Shown here in pieces: positions 44,891 to 56,365 of a stretch of DNA of 64,000 nucleotides (its first letter is position 1; each line of letters begins with the position of its first letter). Origin of the DNA: Polytrichum commune. Lineage: Eukaryota > Streptophyta > Polytrichopsida > Polytrichales > Polytrichaceae. The stretch lies in NCBI GenBank assembly GCA_950295325.1, contig OX485806.1:26906001-26970000 (forward strand). Reading direction: 5' to 3'. The notes under the pieces were generated by a model that saw nothing but the letters and a program-made list of their open reading frames with translations, ran no database searches and had not been told where the DNA came from. The translations under genes were made by a program, and so were the position numbers.

Positions 44891-45880
44891 ACTCATTCCA
44901 ACTAAAAAAATCATATGTATTGTAATTTTTTCTATTATTTTGTTTGCTTAAGTATGAGTAAATACAATTTTAAAGTAATAACTATGTTGGCACCAAAAAC
45001 CATTAGGGGGTGTGTTGTTTATATTCCATACATTATCAAAATCAATATATACATATTATGCAAGATTTTGAGGGTGTTGGTATTGGATGATGTCTTGATT
45101 TAAGGTGCCTTTGGCATTGATGACAAAACGAAATTGACCATTGAAGTGGAAAGATGTTGGTTGTGGTAGGTCATTCTATACAATTATTGTGCAGCATGTG
45201 CGGTGGAGGGGTATTTGTTTAAGGGCTACCTACCTCCAATGCACAAATTAAAAGCTCCCTATAATTACTTAATTCTCTAAACTGACCTTTTTTTTTTGCA
45301 CCCTACCATTACTTATGTTGCCCATTGCAATTTTTTGTAGTCTACATTCATTCTTATTAAAAAAAAATTAAAAAGTGCATGCAATGCAAAAGTGATGGAA
45401 AAAAACATTGCTAAAAAAGGGCATAAAGCATACATACCATTGCAAAAACTAAAAGCAAAAACTTATCATACAAGTGAAAGACTTCTGCTTACCAAAACAA
45501 ATCTTAACTTGTGCAAAATATGTGTATTGTTAACCACATCACTGAAGAATAAGTGTGATCATAATGCAATTTAAATTTTGCTTTAAAATTTGTACCTGCA
45601 CAACCCATAAAACAAAACCTTCATGCATCAAAATACAAGGCTTAGCATGGAAACTCAACAGGAGTGAGCATGTGTTCACAAACATAACACCCGCTCTGTA
45701 AAAGTTTGACCCAAACACAAAAAAACTGCAACCATTGCAATTATGTGGAAATCGTGTGGTACCCAACAAGTTTGTGCAGGTGGGTTTAGGGTATGCAAAA
45801 CAAAACAAACCTATGTAATCATGTCCCATACCTTAGTGTCCAAACATGCACCAAAGAAACAAGCAATTTACGACCAAAAA
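44891..45880. other. No recognised gene
   Basis: AT-rich, with short frames (44915-45103, 45392-45574, 45539-45829) that resemble nothing known. Possibly includes the lost 5' part of the LINE beyond recognition. Confidence 0.4.
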
Positions 45881-45910
45881 AAAAAATCAAGATCTAAGAG
45901 TAGGGGTTAC

Positions 45911-46111
45911 CTAAACTCCCACATTGTCAACCGAACCATCACCATGACGGACAAAGTATTCTTGCGGCCAACCTGACTTGAGGTGCAGACGGATTGCATA
46001 GAGGTCCGTTATGTCGAGGCGTGCAAAAGATCTTGTGCGAAGGCGGCCGGGCACCGGGTTATTCAAAACCCACAACTTACCCAGTAGCTCCATGTGGACG
46101 TCGAAGCTCTC
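45911..46111 (-). other. Unrecognised short open frame
   Basis: About 67 codons between stops on the minus strand (ATG at 46093), reading GKLWVLNNPVPGRLRTRSFA ... DGSVDNVGV, in a stretch GC-richer than its neighbours. Upstream, near 46376, the minus strand reads CTAGGGTTTTGTTTCTTCC, a plant-like leader motif. No domain or family recognised. The opposite strand is also open (46011-46376), so the coding strand is not certain. Confidence 0.25.
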
Positions 46112-47444
46112 AACGATTGCCCACCCTCAATGTGCACATTGGCGCCAAATCCTAAATTGCCTCCATAACAACCGTAAGACCTTCAGCCAAGGAAATCAAA
46201 ACCCTATATGGAACTTCACGGCTGCCCCTGATCTTAAATCAACTACAAAGGAGATCTTAAACCAACTACAACAGTATATACTTGATGGACTTTGTTACCA
46301 TAAGCTTCAACAAGGAGGAGCTTCGACAAAAAGTTGCCCAAAACACAACGGACTCGAGGAAGAAACAAAACCCTAGGGCTTTGTTTTACAAACGGTAGTG
46401 CAGGAAGACGACCAGTAACGGGCCTTGCAATTTTCATCCATTTTTTGGGCAAACAATGAGCCATTTGTCATCCATCCCTCGTGAGGCACGCATACAAAAT
46501 TGATCCTACTAAACACATGTCCTAGGATCCTTATTTTCAACCCCTATATTATTATTTAAAGAAAAAGAATGGCCCACATTTAAAACCTATCTATCCTACT
46601 TGTAATTGGGTTGTCTACTTTTAATAGACCCTTCATAATTTGGATTTTTTTATAATTTTTATGTCAAACAAATGTATTCCTCCCTATATTATGCCGCACG
46701 CCATTTTTTAAATGCACTAAGTGAAGTACCCGGGGACGTCTATAACTTCATTAGCCTTTATTGTGAAGGGTTCAATTAATTCTTTGATCAATTAACCTCT
46801 TTATTGTGGTAATTAGGAATTTAAAGTAAATGATGAAAATGTAGGGGGGGGGGGCACTGGCGAAAATGTAGAAAACCACATGCGAGAAAATGTAGGGTGG
46901 ATTTTATTCAGGATACATAATTTCTATATTTTTCTTAGATACATAATAGCGTCTTGTAACTGTGAATTACATATAATGTAGAGTGTGGTTTAAGTTGTGG
47001 TATTTTATTTGTTTAGATGTAAACTAGCATATATAGAATTAAGTTTAGATTTTTGTTTATAGGTTTAACATAAATCATTTGCCATTAGTGGCATTGGATG
47101 AGAAACAAGCAAAATGTATGTGGACATGTGGATGAATTTGTTGAAACGGTCGCCTTTGGATGAAAAACACCGTCATCCAGCGATGGAAGGGTTGGCTGGT
47201 TAATTTAGGGTTTCTTGGGGGGGGGGGGTTAATAACCATAATGTGTGTAATGCATGCATAGTGTACTTTATGTGTAATGTATGTGCAGATTGTTCCAACG
47301 AAAATTTTATTACTTATAATTAATATTGGGTGATTATAATTATGCGACTCTAAAATTTGTATATAATGATAGGGTGTCAGAAAATACCATCAAGTATAAA
47401 TTTAGCTACTTATAGGGTGGAAAATATTCAACGAAGGATGGTAA
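46112..47444. other. No recognised gene; shared repeat piece
   Basis: 46844-46950 (G11, then GCGAGAAAATGTAGGGTGG and ATTTTATTCAGG) repeats 26886-26995. G12 at 47217-47228. No protein similarity seen. Confidence 0.45.
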
Positions 47445-48491
47445 GGGTGAGGTTCCATGTACTGGTCCTAGTCCCATTTTTGAAAAATAAATGGGTGGGC
47501 ATGTGAGAAAACAGTGGTGCCATGTGCCCATCCTCCTCACCCAAGGACTGGTACCCCCCATGGATGGGTGTCCCGTAGTGTACGTTGTGCAAGGACGGGC
47601 GCCAAAGGACGAGTTGTCCTAACAGTCAAGAGAAGGACATGTGCCGGTTAGAGAGCTCCGGTGACCAGATCGGCTGTTCACCGTGGGTACAACCTTGGGT
47701 ACTATAGGCCATATTGTTCTTCAAGTCCTTTCTTTTGAGGGGTAGTCCTAGGACCTCTTGCAGTATAGTGGTACTCTTTTGTGAAGGGCAAGGCAAAAAT
47801 CAATCACCTATTTGAGATTTGCAAGTGTGATGTAATATTAGTGGTAATTATTACTCTCTTGAGTTATTGCAATGCATGAACAATCGTTTAGTTACTATTC
47901 AAATGGAAATGAAAGAAATAAAAAGAAAAGAAGAGATAAAAGATGATTGTATGTTATATTGTTGGAATTCTAATCGTGAACTAAAGTGAACTCGTGGGAA
48001 TGTGTATCTCATAATGTTTCAAGAATTTGGATTTTAATAAAATTAAAAATTAAAAAATGATAGGAAGTGTCGGGTTTAATAAGAAAAAACCAAAGACTAT
48101 TCAAATGTATCAAAAATCACTTATAAACAACGAACAATTATGATTTCAACTGAAAGTTAAATATATAAATATTTATATATTTCCATAGATCACATCGGTA
48201 CCAACCTATGGATACCAAGAACACATAATTGGGAATTCATTCAATAAATTCATGTGCAAATCAAATATCAAAAGTTAAATGATGATGACCTTCAATATTG
48301 GTCACCTTCATAAATTGTGATATCTTATCACTCACCAAATTTGGTGAAAAAATAAGAAATTGGAATAAACTGACACCCCACATAGAAGTACCCCTTCATT
48401 AAATGAGTGACATCACCCCATTTTTTGATGATGTCACCCATTTCTCACCCACTTAAAAAATGGACCGGGACCGGTACATGGAACTTGGCCC
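47445..48491. mobile_element. HbD element (Harbinger-like), 1047 bp
   Basis: Right end is the inverse of GGGCCAAGTTCCATGTACCG continuing GTCC; the left end is a diverged GGGTGAGGTTCCATGTACTG. Both continue into ATTTTT...GGGTG...GAGAAA. Flanking triplets are TAA and TAC. Non-coding. C16 follows directly at 48494-48509. Confidence 0.6.
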
Positions 48492-49070
48492 TACCCCCCC
48501 CCCCCCCCCGCCCCCATTAAATATGGGGTTCTAACACGTGTCTACATAAATCAAGTGAGGTGCACCCCCCATAAACTAGTGCCATCTAGAGAGGTTGCCG
48601 GAGGCGAGCCAAGGGTTCAATATTAACAACATTTATGAGGGGCTTGCTACAAAAAATATGTTTATGTTGACATTGTTGCCATTTTCACCATTCCTAGCCT
48701 CTCATGCGGAGCAATTGGTAGGCTCCATACCAGTTGTGTCAGCCAATGTCCATTGGGGAGACCTATGCCTGCGGAAGTGCGCTAACATGAATAGACAACC
48801 ACCCAAAGCTCCTAGAATTGAACCCAACAAAGGTTGAAACCACTAAAAACACTTTGCCATCAATAACATATTATGTACTTACGACCATTAATAACATTTG
48901 TTTAAGGTCCAATTTGTAGCTCACATGGATCAGTTTATGAAACCCTCTATAAGTCAATGGAAAACCCAATCACATTATGCCATTGGAGAGTTTACAACAC
49001 TGTAATGTAACTAGAAATATTGATGGATGAATGAACCTTCTAACCACATGTGCCAGTGTGTAAGTAAACG
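48492..49070. other. No recognised gene
   Basis: Begins with C16 (48494-48509). The 80-codon frame at 48595-48837 has no recognised similarity. Confidence 0.4.
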
Positions 49071-49077
49071 ATGATGG

Positions 49078-49342
49078 GAGTTAGACAACTCCTGATGGAA
49101 GATCTTTGCGTTGGAGTTAAACAACACTTATTGGGAGTTAGACACCTCCCTCTGAAGGATCTTTGTGTTGGAGTTAGACAACTCCAATTAGAAGATATGA
49201 ATCAGAGTTAGACAACTCCCAACGGATGGATGTTATTCATTGGAGTTAGACAACTCTCAATGAATAGATGAATCAAGTTGGAATTAGACAATTTCAACTA
49301 GAAGAATGGATGATGAATCAAGTTGGAATTAAACAGTTCCAA
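49078..49342. repeat. Tandem array of eight small hairpins
   Basis: Eight units 34-42 bp apart, each centred on an inverted repeat such as TTGGAGTTAGACAACTCCAA (about 49078, 49113, 49136, 49170, 49204, 49239, 49279, 49321). Arms of 6-8 bp flank a loop of four. In the last two units GGAGTT is replaced by GGAATT and the partner CTCC by TTCC or TTTC, so pairing is largely kept. Spacers carry GAAGATGAATCA-like sequence. No gene is adjacent. Confidence 0.7.
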
Positions 49343-52300
49343 CTATAAGAATGGGATTGAGTTAAAAGATGGAAGAAGGTTCTAGACGAACGAAAGATAG
49401 ATGATTCATAGTAGAACGAAAGATAGAGCTATGAATAAAATATGTTTATTATATTTGAAAATAAAAAGTAAAAGTAGTGCCTTTGGCATGAGAGGAAGCT
49501 CGGGGGAGGAGAGAGGATCTTTTGTCTCTCTCCTATGGTTCGGTGGCTGAGCTTAGACCAAGACATTTGGTCTAAATGTACATGGTTGTGTCCATGCTCC
49601 TTTTGCAAATGTCTCTAATCTATCTTAGATTTTTAAAACTAAAATTAAAAAATCACCATCATATAAGTAGAAAATTATGGAAGTATTACCTTAAGGTTGA
49701 GTTACCTTAGATTGTTTATTTATATAAGAGTTATAGAATTTAGTTTGTTATCCAATGTCCAAATATTATGATTTGGCCATTGAAGTACGAAGATGCACGT
49801 AACCCGATTGGCCTTCAATAAAGTGTATATTGGAGTTTTGAATAGTGTAGCAGGTGGTTTCTTGGGGGAAGTCATGGTGATGATTATGGTGTTTGAGTTG
49901 GGCAATGCATTGACATGGTCCAGTGGTGCAAATGCATGGGTGCAACCTGGGGGATTACGTTGTCCATTGGGGGAGGGAGGGCGCTATGTGGGTTCCAACA
50001 TTCATTAGTGGGGTGTCTTGTGTCCTAGAGTGGGAGATGCAGAGGTTATGTTTTTTTTTCAAAATGCATTGTTGTGTTAGATTGTTTGGATGTTATTGAT
50101 AGTGGGGTTGGTGCACATGCAAGATGTGACAATCAAAACCAACAACCCATTTCAATACAACGGTGTTGAGGTTGCATCCATAACCTTTGAAAAAACCTCT
50201 ATGTATGGAGGGAGAACCTTTAAACTTGGAGGTGACATAACGGCCATCATATGTTTGTAAACTTCATAAACAACATGTTGTTTCTCAATAGTGAAAACAA
50301 TGGAGATCATGTAATGTTGGTGTTTTCCATGTCAACCTTTGAAACACTCATTATTTTCTAAAAATCGAATCGTAGCTATTTTCTTGTGAATGAATAATGC
50401 AACGAGGAAACACCGAGACTACAAAATCTTCAATATATAATAGATTACATCAAGTAATCTGAACCAACAATATAAAAAAACCATAGATCCAATGACAAGT
50501 AATGACAATTGCAAGGATTAGGGTTAACCATTTGCCATTAGAGACCTAGGCACCCCCAAACACAAGGTAAACTCATTTGATGCCCCACTACTTCTTGGAG
50601 ATAGTGAACTCATAAGTGTCCGCATAAGCTGTCCCTAACTTTCAAGGAGTATTATGAGCATGCAAGCTTTATCATGAAGGAAAGCATGCGCAAATTCAAA
50701 GATAACCTTGATTTGGTATGGATTGTGTGTGTTCCACCTAGGAATGGTGGTTGGAGGGGAGAATGCATTGGGAACCATGAGCCCCTCTGGCAAATATGCG
50801 ATGATGAGATCAAAATAACAACAACCAAATGACACATGTATATAAAAGAAAAAATGTATTAGGAAAAAAATCATGACTATGTATAAGGGTATTGAAGTAA
50901 AAAAAATGTTATGAAGGTATGAATGTTACCCTCTTCACAGATGCCATGGTCTCAAGTAAGAGAGGCATGTATCCGCTCCACTATCCATAATTGTTGGATG
51001 GAAGTATTCTCCCCATAACAAACACATGTGAGAATATGGCTTTCAATGATGAACCAACCCTATTTTCTCCACTTTGCTTTTGTGCTTTATGTCGCAAATG
51101 ATGAAAAAAAAGGAAAGGAGCAATGACAATTAGAGCCTCCAATATAGAAGGAATAGACATTTGTCCAACATCCTCCAAAGGCAATTAAAATATTGGAGCA
51201 TCTAGATCAAGAGGGATTATAGATTTAAAGCCATGTTTCCGCTTACCACCTTGCTAAGTTGGTGGGGGCGCCAACTTGGCATCGTCACCCAATAAACTTG
51301 AATCTTTTTAACTTTGGGAGCACCCACCTTAGACCTTTATGATTTCTTCTCTACCATATAAATGTTTAGAGGGCAAACAATGAATCATGGGCAACACTGC
51401 AAAGTAGGATTCTTGCAAATCCTAAACCAAGATATAGGAAAAATGCAAAGACTACCCTCTGCAATCCATGCCAACAAGTATGCAGGAGGTTTATTCAATG
51501 TGATCACCTCAAGGCTTGCGGTTCTCTCTTTGTGTTCCTAAGCAAAAATTAAAAATTAAAAATTAAATTAAATTAAATTAATTAAAATCAATGGATATCA
51601 TTGCAATGTGTTCCAACCAACACAAAGTTATTACATGGAATACAATGTCCCAAAGAGAAAAATACTTAAAAGACACTAGTATTATTTGAGACCACTTATT
51701 GCAATGCCACCATCATGGATGTCACTTAGTTTACAGGATTTTGTGAAAGGGAAGTTGCCTCAAAACAAGGGTTGGAAAGCCTTTGACCAAAGGAGTATCC
51801 TCCATTTCTCAACAGAATGTGATGGACATAGGGCATTGTGATGCCACCTCAGAACACCCAAGTCAATACTAATGGTCTTGAAGTCATTGATAATTGTTTT
51901 CTCCAAGAACGAGGCATGGTAATACTTTGAAATATCACAAAAATAGACTAATAGAGGAAAACCCCAAAAATGATATAACTAGAAAAACTTAAATGAGCAT
52001 AGAGGGGGAAGCTCTAACAACCCACCTCTCCAAGTTGGGTTTCTTTCACAATGCCAAGAGGGAAACGAATGGATTCTCGAGACATAGTCCACCCAACACC
52101 ACCATGAGCCCTATAATTAGGCTCCACACGAGTGAATACAATCATCTACAACTTCTCCAACGGCATCTTTGGTTTTGTCGTACCATCAAATGCTTATTAA
52201 TCTTCAACACATATATTGGCGCTATGAACGAAAGTAAAAGGAATTGGTGAATTAAAAAACATTCAAGAATGACAATGAAACATAGTTGGGGCTTGGAGGG

Positions 52301-52644
52301 GGGGAGGGGACTGGGGAAGAAATATTACGAGTGATTGGAATACACCCACAAAGAAATCCTCCATGTTTGCACAATTTCCCACTACAAGCAACTTTTGAGC
52401 TCTTTACTTTCCAATGGAAAGGATAGCCTTTTGCTTCGTCGCAACCTGCATGACATCCCACACACCTTTACCACTCCTAGCGTTCATGCGGTTCTCCCGA
52501 ATGAATTCTGGAACAACATCCTCTATGACAGCTTCCAAGGATAGAGAAGATACTATCGCATACGAATGTACTTGTCATTCATCCCACACAAAACCCTAAA
52601 CTAACATGCCACCCAAAGAATATTGTTTTAAGTTCAGTTGACAC
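49343..52644. other. No recognised gene; several unassigned frames
   Basis: Minus-strand frames at 50635-50874 and 50981-51184 (the latter LPLEDVGQMSIPSILEALIV then APFLFFHHLRH) extend through a few stops up to about 51400 and may be a decayed gene or transposon frame, but I recognise no domain. Plus frames at 51993-52250 and 52335-52599 are also unassigned. A short AT palindromic run (AAATTAAATTAAATTAA) lies at about 51557-51580. Confidence 0.35.
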
Positions 52645-53062
52645 CAGAGCCCAACATTTTCCTTTCTAATTGCACCCATACCCAGACCATGCCCATCAGC
52701 AGCGACCTATGCCCACCCATGCCCACCCATAGCATGACATGTGCGCACCCATGCCCACCCATGCCCACACATAGCATGACATGTGCCCACCCATGCCCAC
52801 CCATGCTATTCAAATTGCGCCCATGTATTCAAAAATTATGTAATGTGTATTGTGTAATTGTGTAATTGTGCCCCACCCATGCCCACCCATGAACAATAAT
52901 ATCGCAGCCATGCCCACCCATGAACAATAATAGCTCAGCCATGCCCAGCCATGCCCGCCCATGAACAATAATATTGCACCCATGCCCACTCAAAACCCAT
53001 GGGCATGGGTGGGTATGGGCATGGGCATGGGCATGGGCATGGGCGCCCAATGTTGGGCTCTG
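52645..53062. mobile_element. hAT-3 MITE made of decamer repeats, 418 bp
   Basis: Ends CAGAGCCCAACATT and its inverse, flanked by an exact 8-bp duplication GTTGACAC (52637-52644, 53063-53070), diagnostic of hAT. The interior is dominated by tandem copies of the decamer GCCCACCCAT, in places grouped in larger units of about 36 bp that include TAGCATGACATGTG. The right end carries the same motif inverted (GGGCATGGGC). Frames here encode only Cys/Pro/His/Met-rich repeats and are not genes. Confidence 0.92.
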
Positions 53063-53070
53063 GTTGACAC

Positions 53071-53590
53071 TAGCGTTACATATCAAAACCCTAAACTAGT
53101 CCATCCGAATCATATGAGATGAATCGACCACAAACCTTTAGAGGTCAAGTTTTTTTACTACGTTACATATATAAGACGTACACTTATAAGGTATTCAACA
53201 CCCCCCTTAACCCCCCCCCCCCCCACTTCTCTCTCCCCCCTCCTACCAAGCCATGTCCATTCCCCGGTCAACCAATTGTCAAACATTTGGCTGCCGAGTC
53301 CCGTCGATTCATGGGTTTTCATGACTTTATTGTATTTGGGGGTTTTATAGTCATATAGTTTTCCGGGATTTTATTGACACGGAATGGCATCTAAAATCCC
53401 ATCATCATGGCTACAGCCCACTGCATAACTTAAGTAAGTGGTCGCGTATGTTGGTCAACAAAGAACAAGCATGTGATCTTCACTTCACTTGCCGCCACTT
53501 GTAACACATTTTGGAAAGAAGTTACCGTACCCGAATCCCGTGAAAATGGCCGGAAAACCTTGCAAAACATAGACACCATGTGCATATAGA
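53071..53590. other. No recognised gene
   Basis: C14 at 53211-53224 with a C6 before it. The 79-codon frame at 53119-53358 runs across the C tract and is probably chance. Confidence 0.45.
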
Positions 53591-53595
53591 TAGTA

Positions 53596-53821
53596 CATCA
53601 ACTAGGACATGATATTTAGTGTCACTTACTACTTGGAATCACGCAAAGCCATGCCTTTTTACGGCACACCTTGTGTTTTACCAACAAATGTTGAATTGGG
53701 TGTTTGGTGTTATAGAACATCGATGAGTCTACTTGATAACCAATTCCATCAATAATAGATGAATAGAGTAGCACTGTGTAAATATCCAAATAGCAAGTGA
53801 CACGAAATAGCATAGTTGGTG
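53596..53821. mobile_element. M5 MITE, 226 bp, exact 5-bp duplication
   Basis: CATCAACTAGGACATGATAT at the left and the inverse of CACCAACTATGCTATTTCG at the right; both continue GTGTCACTT and TACTTGG-like sequence. TAGTA is repeated exactly on both sides (53591-53595, 53822-53826). Reference copy for the family. Confidence 0.75.
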
Positions 53822-54689
53822 TAGTAATACGAGTCGCGGAAAAGACTACTACGTTCGTTCGACTGTCTCAGGTGCTACTGAGGGGCGGTTTACACTATGG
53901 ACCATGAAGTCGTCCCACGTAAGAGGCCTATTTTGCGTGGGACGACTTCATGGGACGACTTCCATGGTCCGAGTTACTAAAATATTAGTTTTCATGGTTC
54001 ATGGGCCCTCCACTAGGTGTAAACCGAATGTGGACCAAGAGGAATGACCACACCAAAAAGTGGAGGTACTGATTTTTTTAATACATGCCCAAAAAGGGCA
54101 ATTTTGAAAAAAAAAATTAAGTTGGATCATTCCTTGTCTTCTCTTGGGCTTCACTTGTCTTCACTTCTTGTTAAATGTGTCGAAGATGTGGCTTGCAAAT
54201 CTTCTCACAACAATTTTGTTTAAATAAAATAAAATGAGCAATTTAATTTGTACATGCTCAATGTAATTTACATGTGACATGTACCTTGTGTTGTCACTAC
54301 ACTAAATAGGATATTTAGTATTTGATTATATTTAATGTTGTTACCACCCTACCTTGCTCAACACTAATTTTCAATTCTTTGATAATGAATGTTAGAAGAT
54401 TTCCCATTGCACTTCTTTTGACTACCCTGATCTACAGTCACTAAACCACTACAGATTTTTTTTTTTGTTTTGCAACTGCATTTTGTAAGCACACTGGGGT
54501 GTGTAATATACCGTTGGAAAGGTATTTTCAAGACCTTTCCAACGGTATATTACAAGCCCCAAAATTCCGAACATTGCATTTGGCATACCAAAAAAACAAA
54601 TCTGCACTTGAATTCTTGAGTTCTAGATGTCCCGCATTGTTTGGTGAAACACGTGTGAGCCGGTTTAAGGGGTAGGGCAAGGTAGTGCT

Positions 54690-56029
54690 CAGGGCATAAA
54701 ATTGACACCCTGGGGGGTGTATTTTGCTTCCTAGAGTGTCCTAGGACACCCAAATCTCAAACAGGGTGTCCCTGAGGACACCCAAAAATCCTACAAGGGT
54801 GTCCTTTTTACACCCAAAAAAAATTCAGGGTGTCCCCTGTACTTGTAGGGCCTATCAGCGTATATGTTTGACAAAGTTTTTGCAAGTTTTTCTTTTTTGA
54901 CACGCAAAAACTTGCACAAAAAAAAAATGCACGTCAATTGACACGCACATTCTAGAAACTGACACGTACTGTGACTTTGTGAAGAAAAAAATCACATGTC
55001 AATTGACACACTAGAAATTGAAATGACATGTATTACTTGAGTACTATAAAGTGCAGCTCAAGTATCCGGAAAACATAACCCATAACAGTAGGAGAACTTC
55101 CTACACTCACTCACATACTTAAGTTCAACTTTGCTCTTGCAATTTCCTTTGTAACCGGGAACTAGGACGGTGAATGGAGAGCGAGACTAACTAGGAACAT
55201 GGCGAGGCAAATGTTTCTATCACCGTGGTGCCTCCACATCCTCCACTCAATATGAGTTTTTTCTTGCTTCCAACCAATGTGAGTTTTTCTTGCTTTTCAA
55301 CCAAAATTGTTTTGAGCAATTCCCTTTGAATCACATGCTTTTAGCCCTGTCTGTTTTTCAATAGACTTGACACTTCTTCATCGAAATGCTCGTTTATGGC
55401 TTCAGAGTTTCATTGACCACTTCTGCACTAATGGAGGGAATCTTTTTGATGAGCGTGGTTTAAAATCAGAGCTTCGAGGTTTTTTGGATACACTTCATAT
55501 TTCATGTGGTGGTCTTAAAATGCACCAAGCTTGGATGGTTTATTCTTCCAATTTGGACTATGTTGGAAGATATCCTCATATGACAAAGTTGTGGCAAGCT
55601 GTTCTTGTAATTCCTGCTAGTACAACTTCTTGTGAGAGAGGGTTTTCTACTCAAAATCATATTAAATCTACTTTACGGTGTAGTTTGGTATTAGAGACTT
55701 TGGAAGCACAAATGAGAGTTGCAATGGCAAAAATCCCCATAGAGGCCATTGACTTTGAACAAGTATGGGTAAAGTGGTGTGCTATGAAAGGCCGCCGCTT
55801 GTAGGTTTGATTTGCATTGCAAGTTATGATATGTAGTGATTTTTTTTTTTAATTGAAAAATTGAAATGATATTATATATTTTTCAAAATTGTACCTATTT
55901 TGACCAAAAAAAATTTAAGAGAAATTTATGAGGACACCCAAAAATTGGAGCAGGGTGTCCTTGGGACACCCAAAATTTGGGACAGGGTGTCCCCTGGAAA
56001 TTTGGCTAGGGTGTCAAATTTATGGCCTG
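54690..56029 (+). mobile_element. hAT-2 element, 1340 bp, internally deleted
   Basis: Inverted ends CAGGGCATAAAATTGACACC and CAGGCCATAAATTTGACACC with an exact 8-bp duplication GTAGTGCT (54682-54689, 56030-56037). The empty site, with a single GTAGTGCT, is intact in the sister HbA copy at about 25330. Both subterminal regions carry repeated AGGGTGTCC / GGACACCC motifs, likely transposase-binding sites. It retains only the C-terminal part of its transposase gene. Confidence 0.95.
55316..55804 (+). pseudogene. hAT transposase, C-terminal part only
   Basis: An open frame of about 160 codons ending at TAG 55802-55804. The last 60 codons are a clear hAT dimerisation domain: RYPHMTKLWQAVLVIPASTT, SCERGFSTQNHIKSTLRCSL, then ETLEAQMRVAM (PAS/T-x-x-x-ER-x-FS core). 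Upstream is LTLLHRNARLWLQSF and FDERGLKSELRGFL, the usual lead-in. The catalytic DDE core and BED finger are absent, so it cannot be autonomous. No convincing ATG opens the frame; CTGTTTTTCAATAG at 55351-55364 resembles a 3' splice site, so the frame may be a last exon beginning at about 55365. It is intact across the retained region, consistent with a young insertion. Confidence 0.88.
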
Positions 56030-56365
56030 GTAGTGCTGGTATGTCTCATGGGCTATTGTATAATTAAGGTGCTTAAAAGGTAGATTCATTAAAAATTTAT
56101 TGAAATAGTGTTTCTCTGACATGGGCCTTTGCCTTTTCCTACCATACCACCTCTCTTGCCTCTCTCAGCGCAAAACCCGTTGGACCATGTCAGTGCATTT
56201 ATTAGGCCTTAAGAATTATATTCTGGGGACCTCGACCTTCATGGTCCCTCTGCCATTTTTCCCTTAGTGTAAACCGAAGTTGTCCCGGGAGAACTTCAAC
56301 AGCCAATCAGCTGCCTTGTAGAGCCCTGGTCCAACTTTATGGTCCATAGTGTAAACCAACCCTGA

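Larger units (their letters stand above)
53882..56362. mobile_element. Long HbA element carrying a hAT insertion
   Basis: GGGGCGGTTTACACTATGG at the left, inverse of GGGTTGGTTTACACTATGG at the right; TGA repeated at 53879-53881 and 56363-56365. Without the hAT-2 element (1340 bp) and its duplicated octamer it is 1133 bp, against 1137 bp for the sister at 24531-25667, to which it aligns throughout. It carries the same truncated CAC-1 piece (from 54295) and the same hairpin (54506-54557). Confidence 0.9.

Noticed and set aside
46011-46376. 121-codon plus-strand frame
   Set aside because: No recognisable domain; the opposite strand is also open, so neither strand can be called a gene with confidence.
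49078-49342. CRISPR-like spaced repeat array
   Set aside because: The repeats are imperfect and spacers are also similar to each other; the genome is eukaryotic and no cas genes are present. Described instead as a tandem hairpin array.
52638-53086. Repeat-rich frames on both strands (Cys/Pro/His-rich)
   Set aside because: They are translations of the GCCCACCCAT decamers inside a hAT MITE, not proteins.
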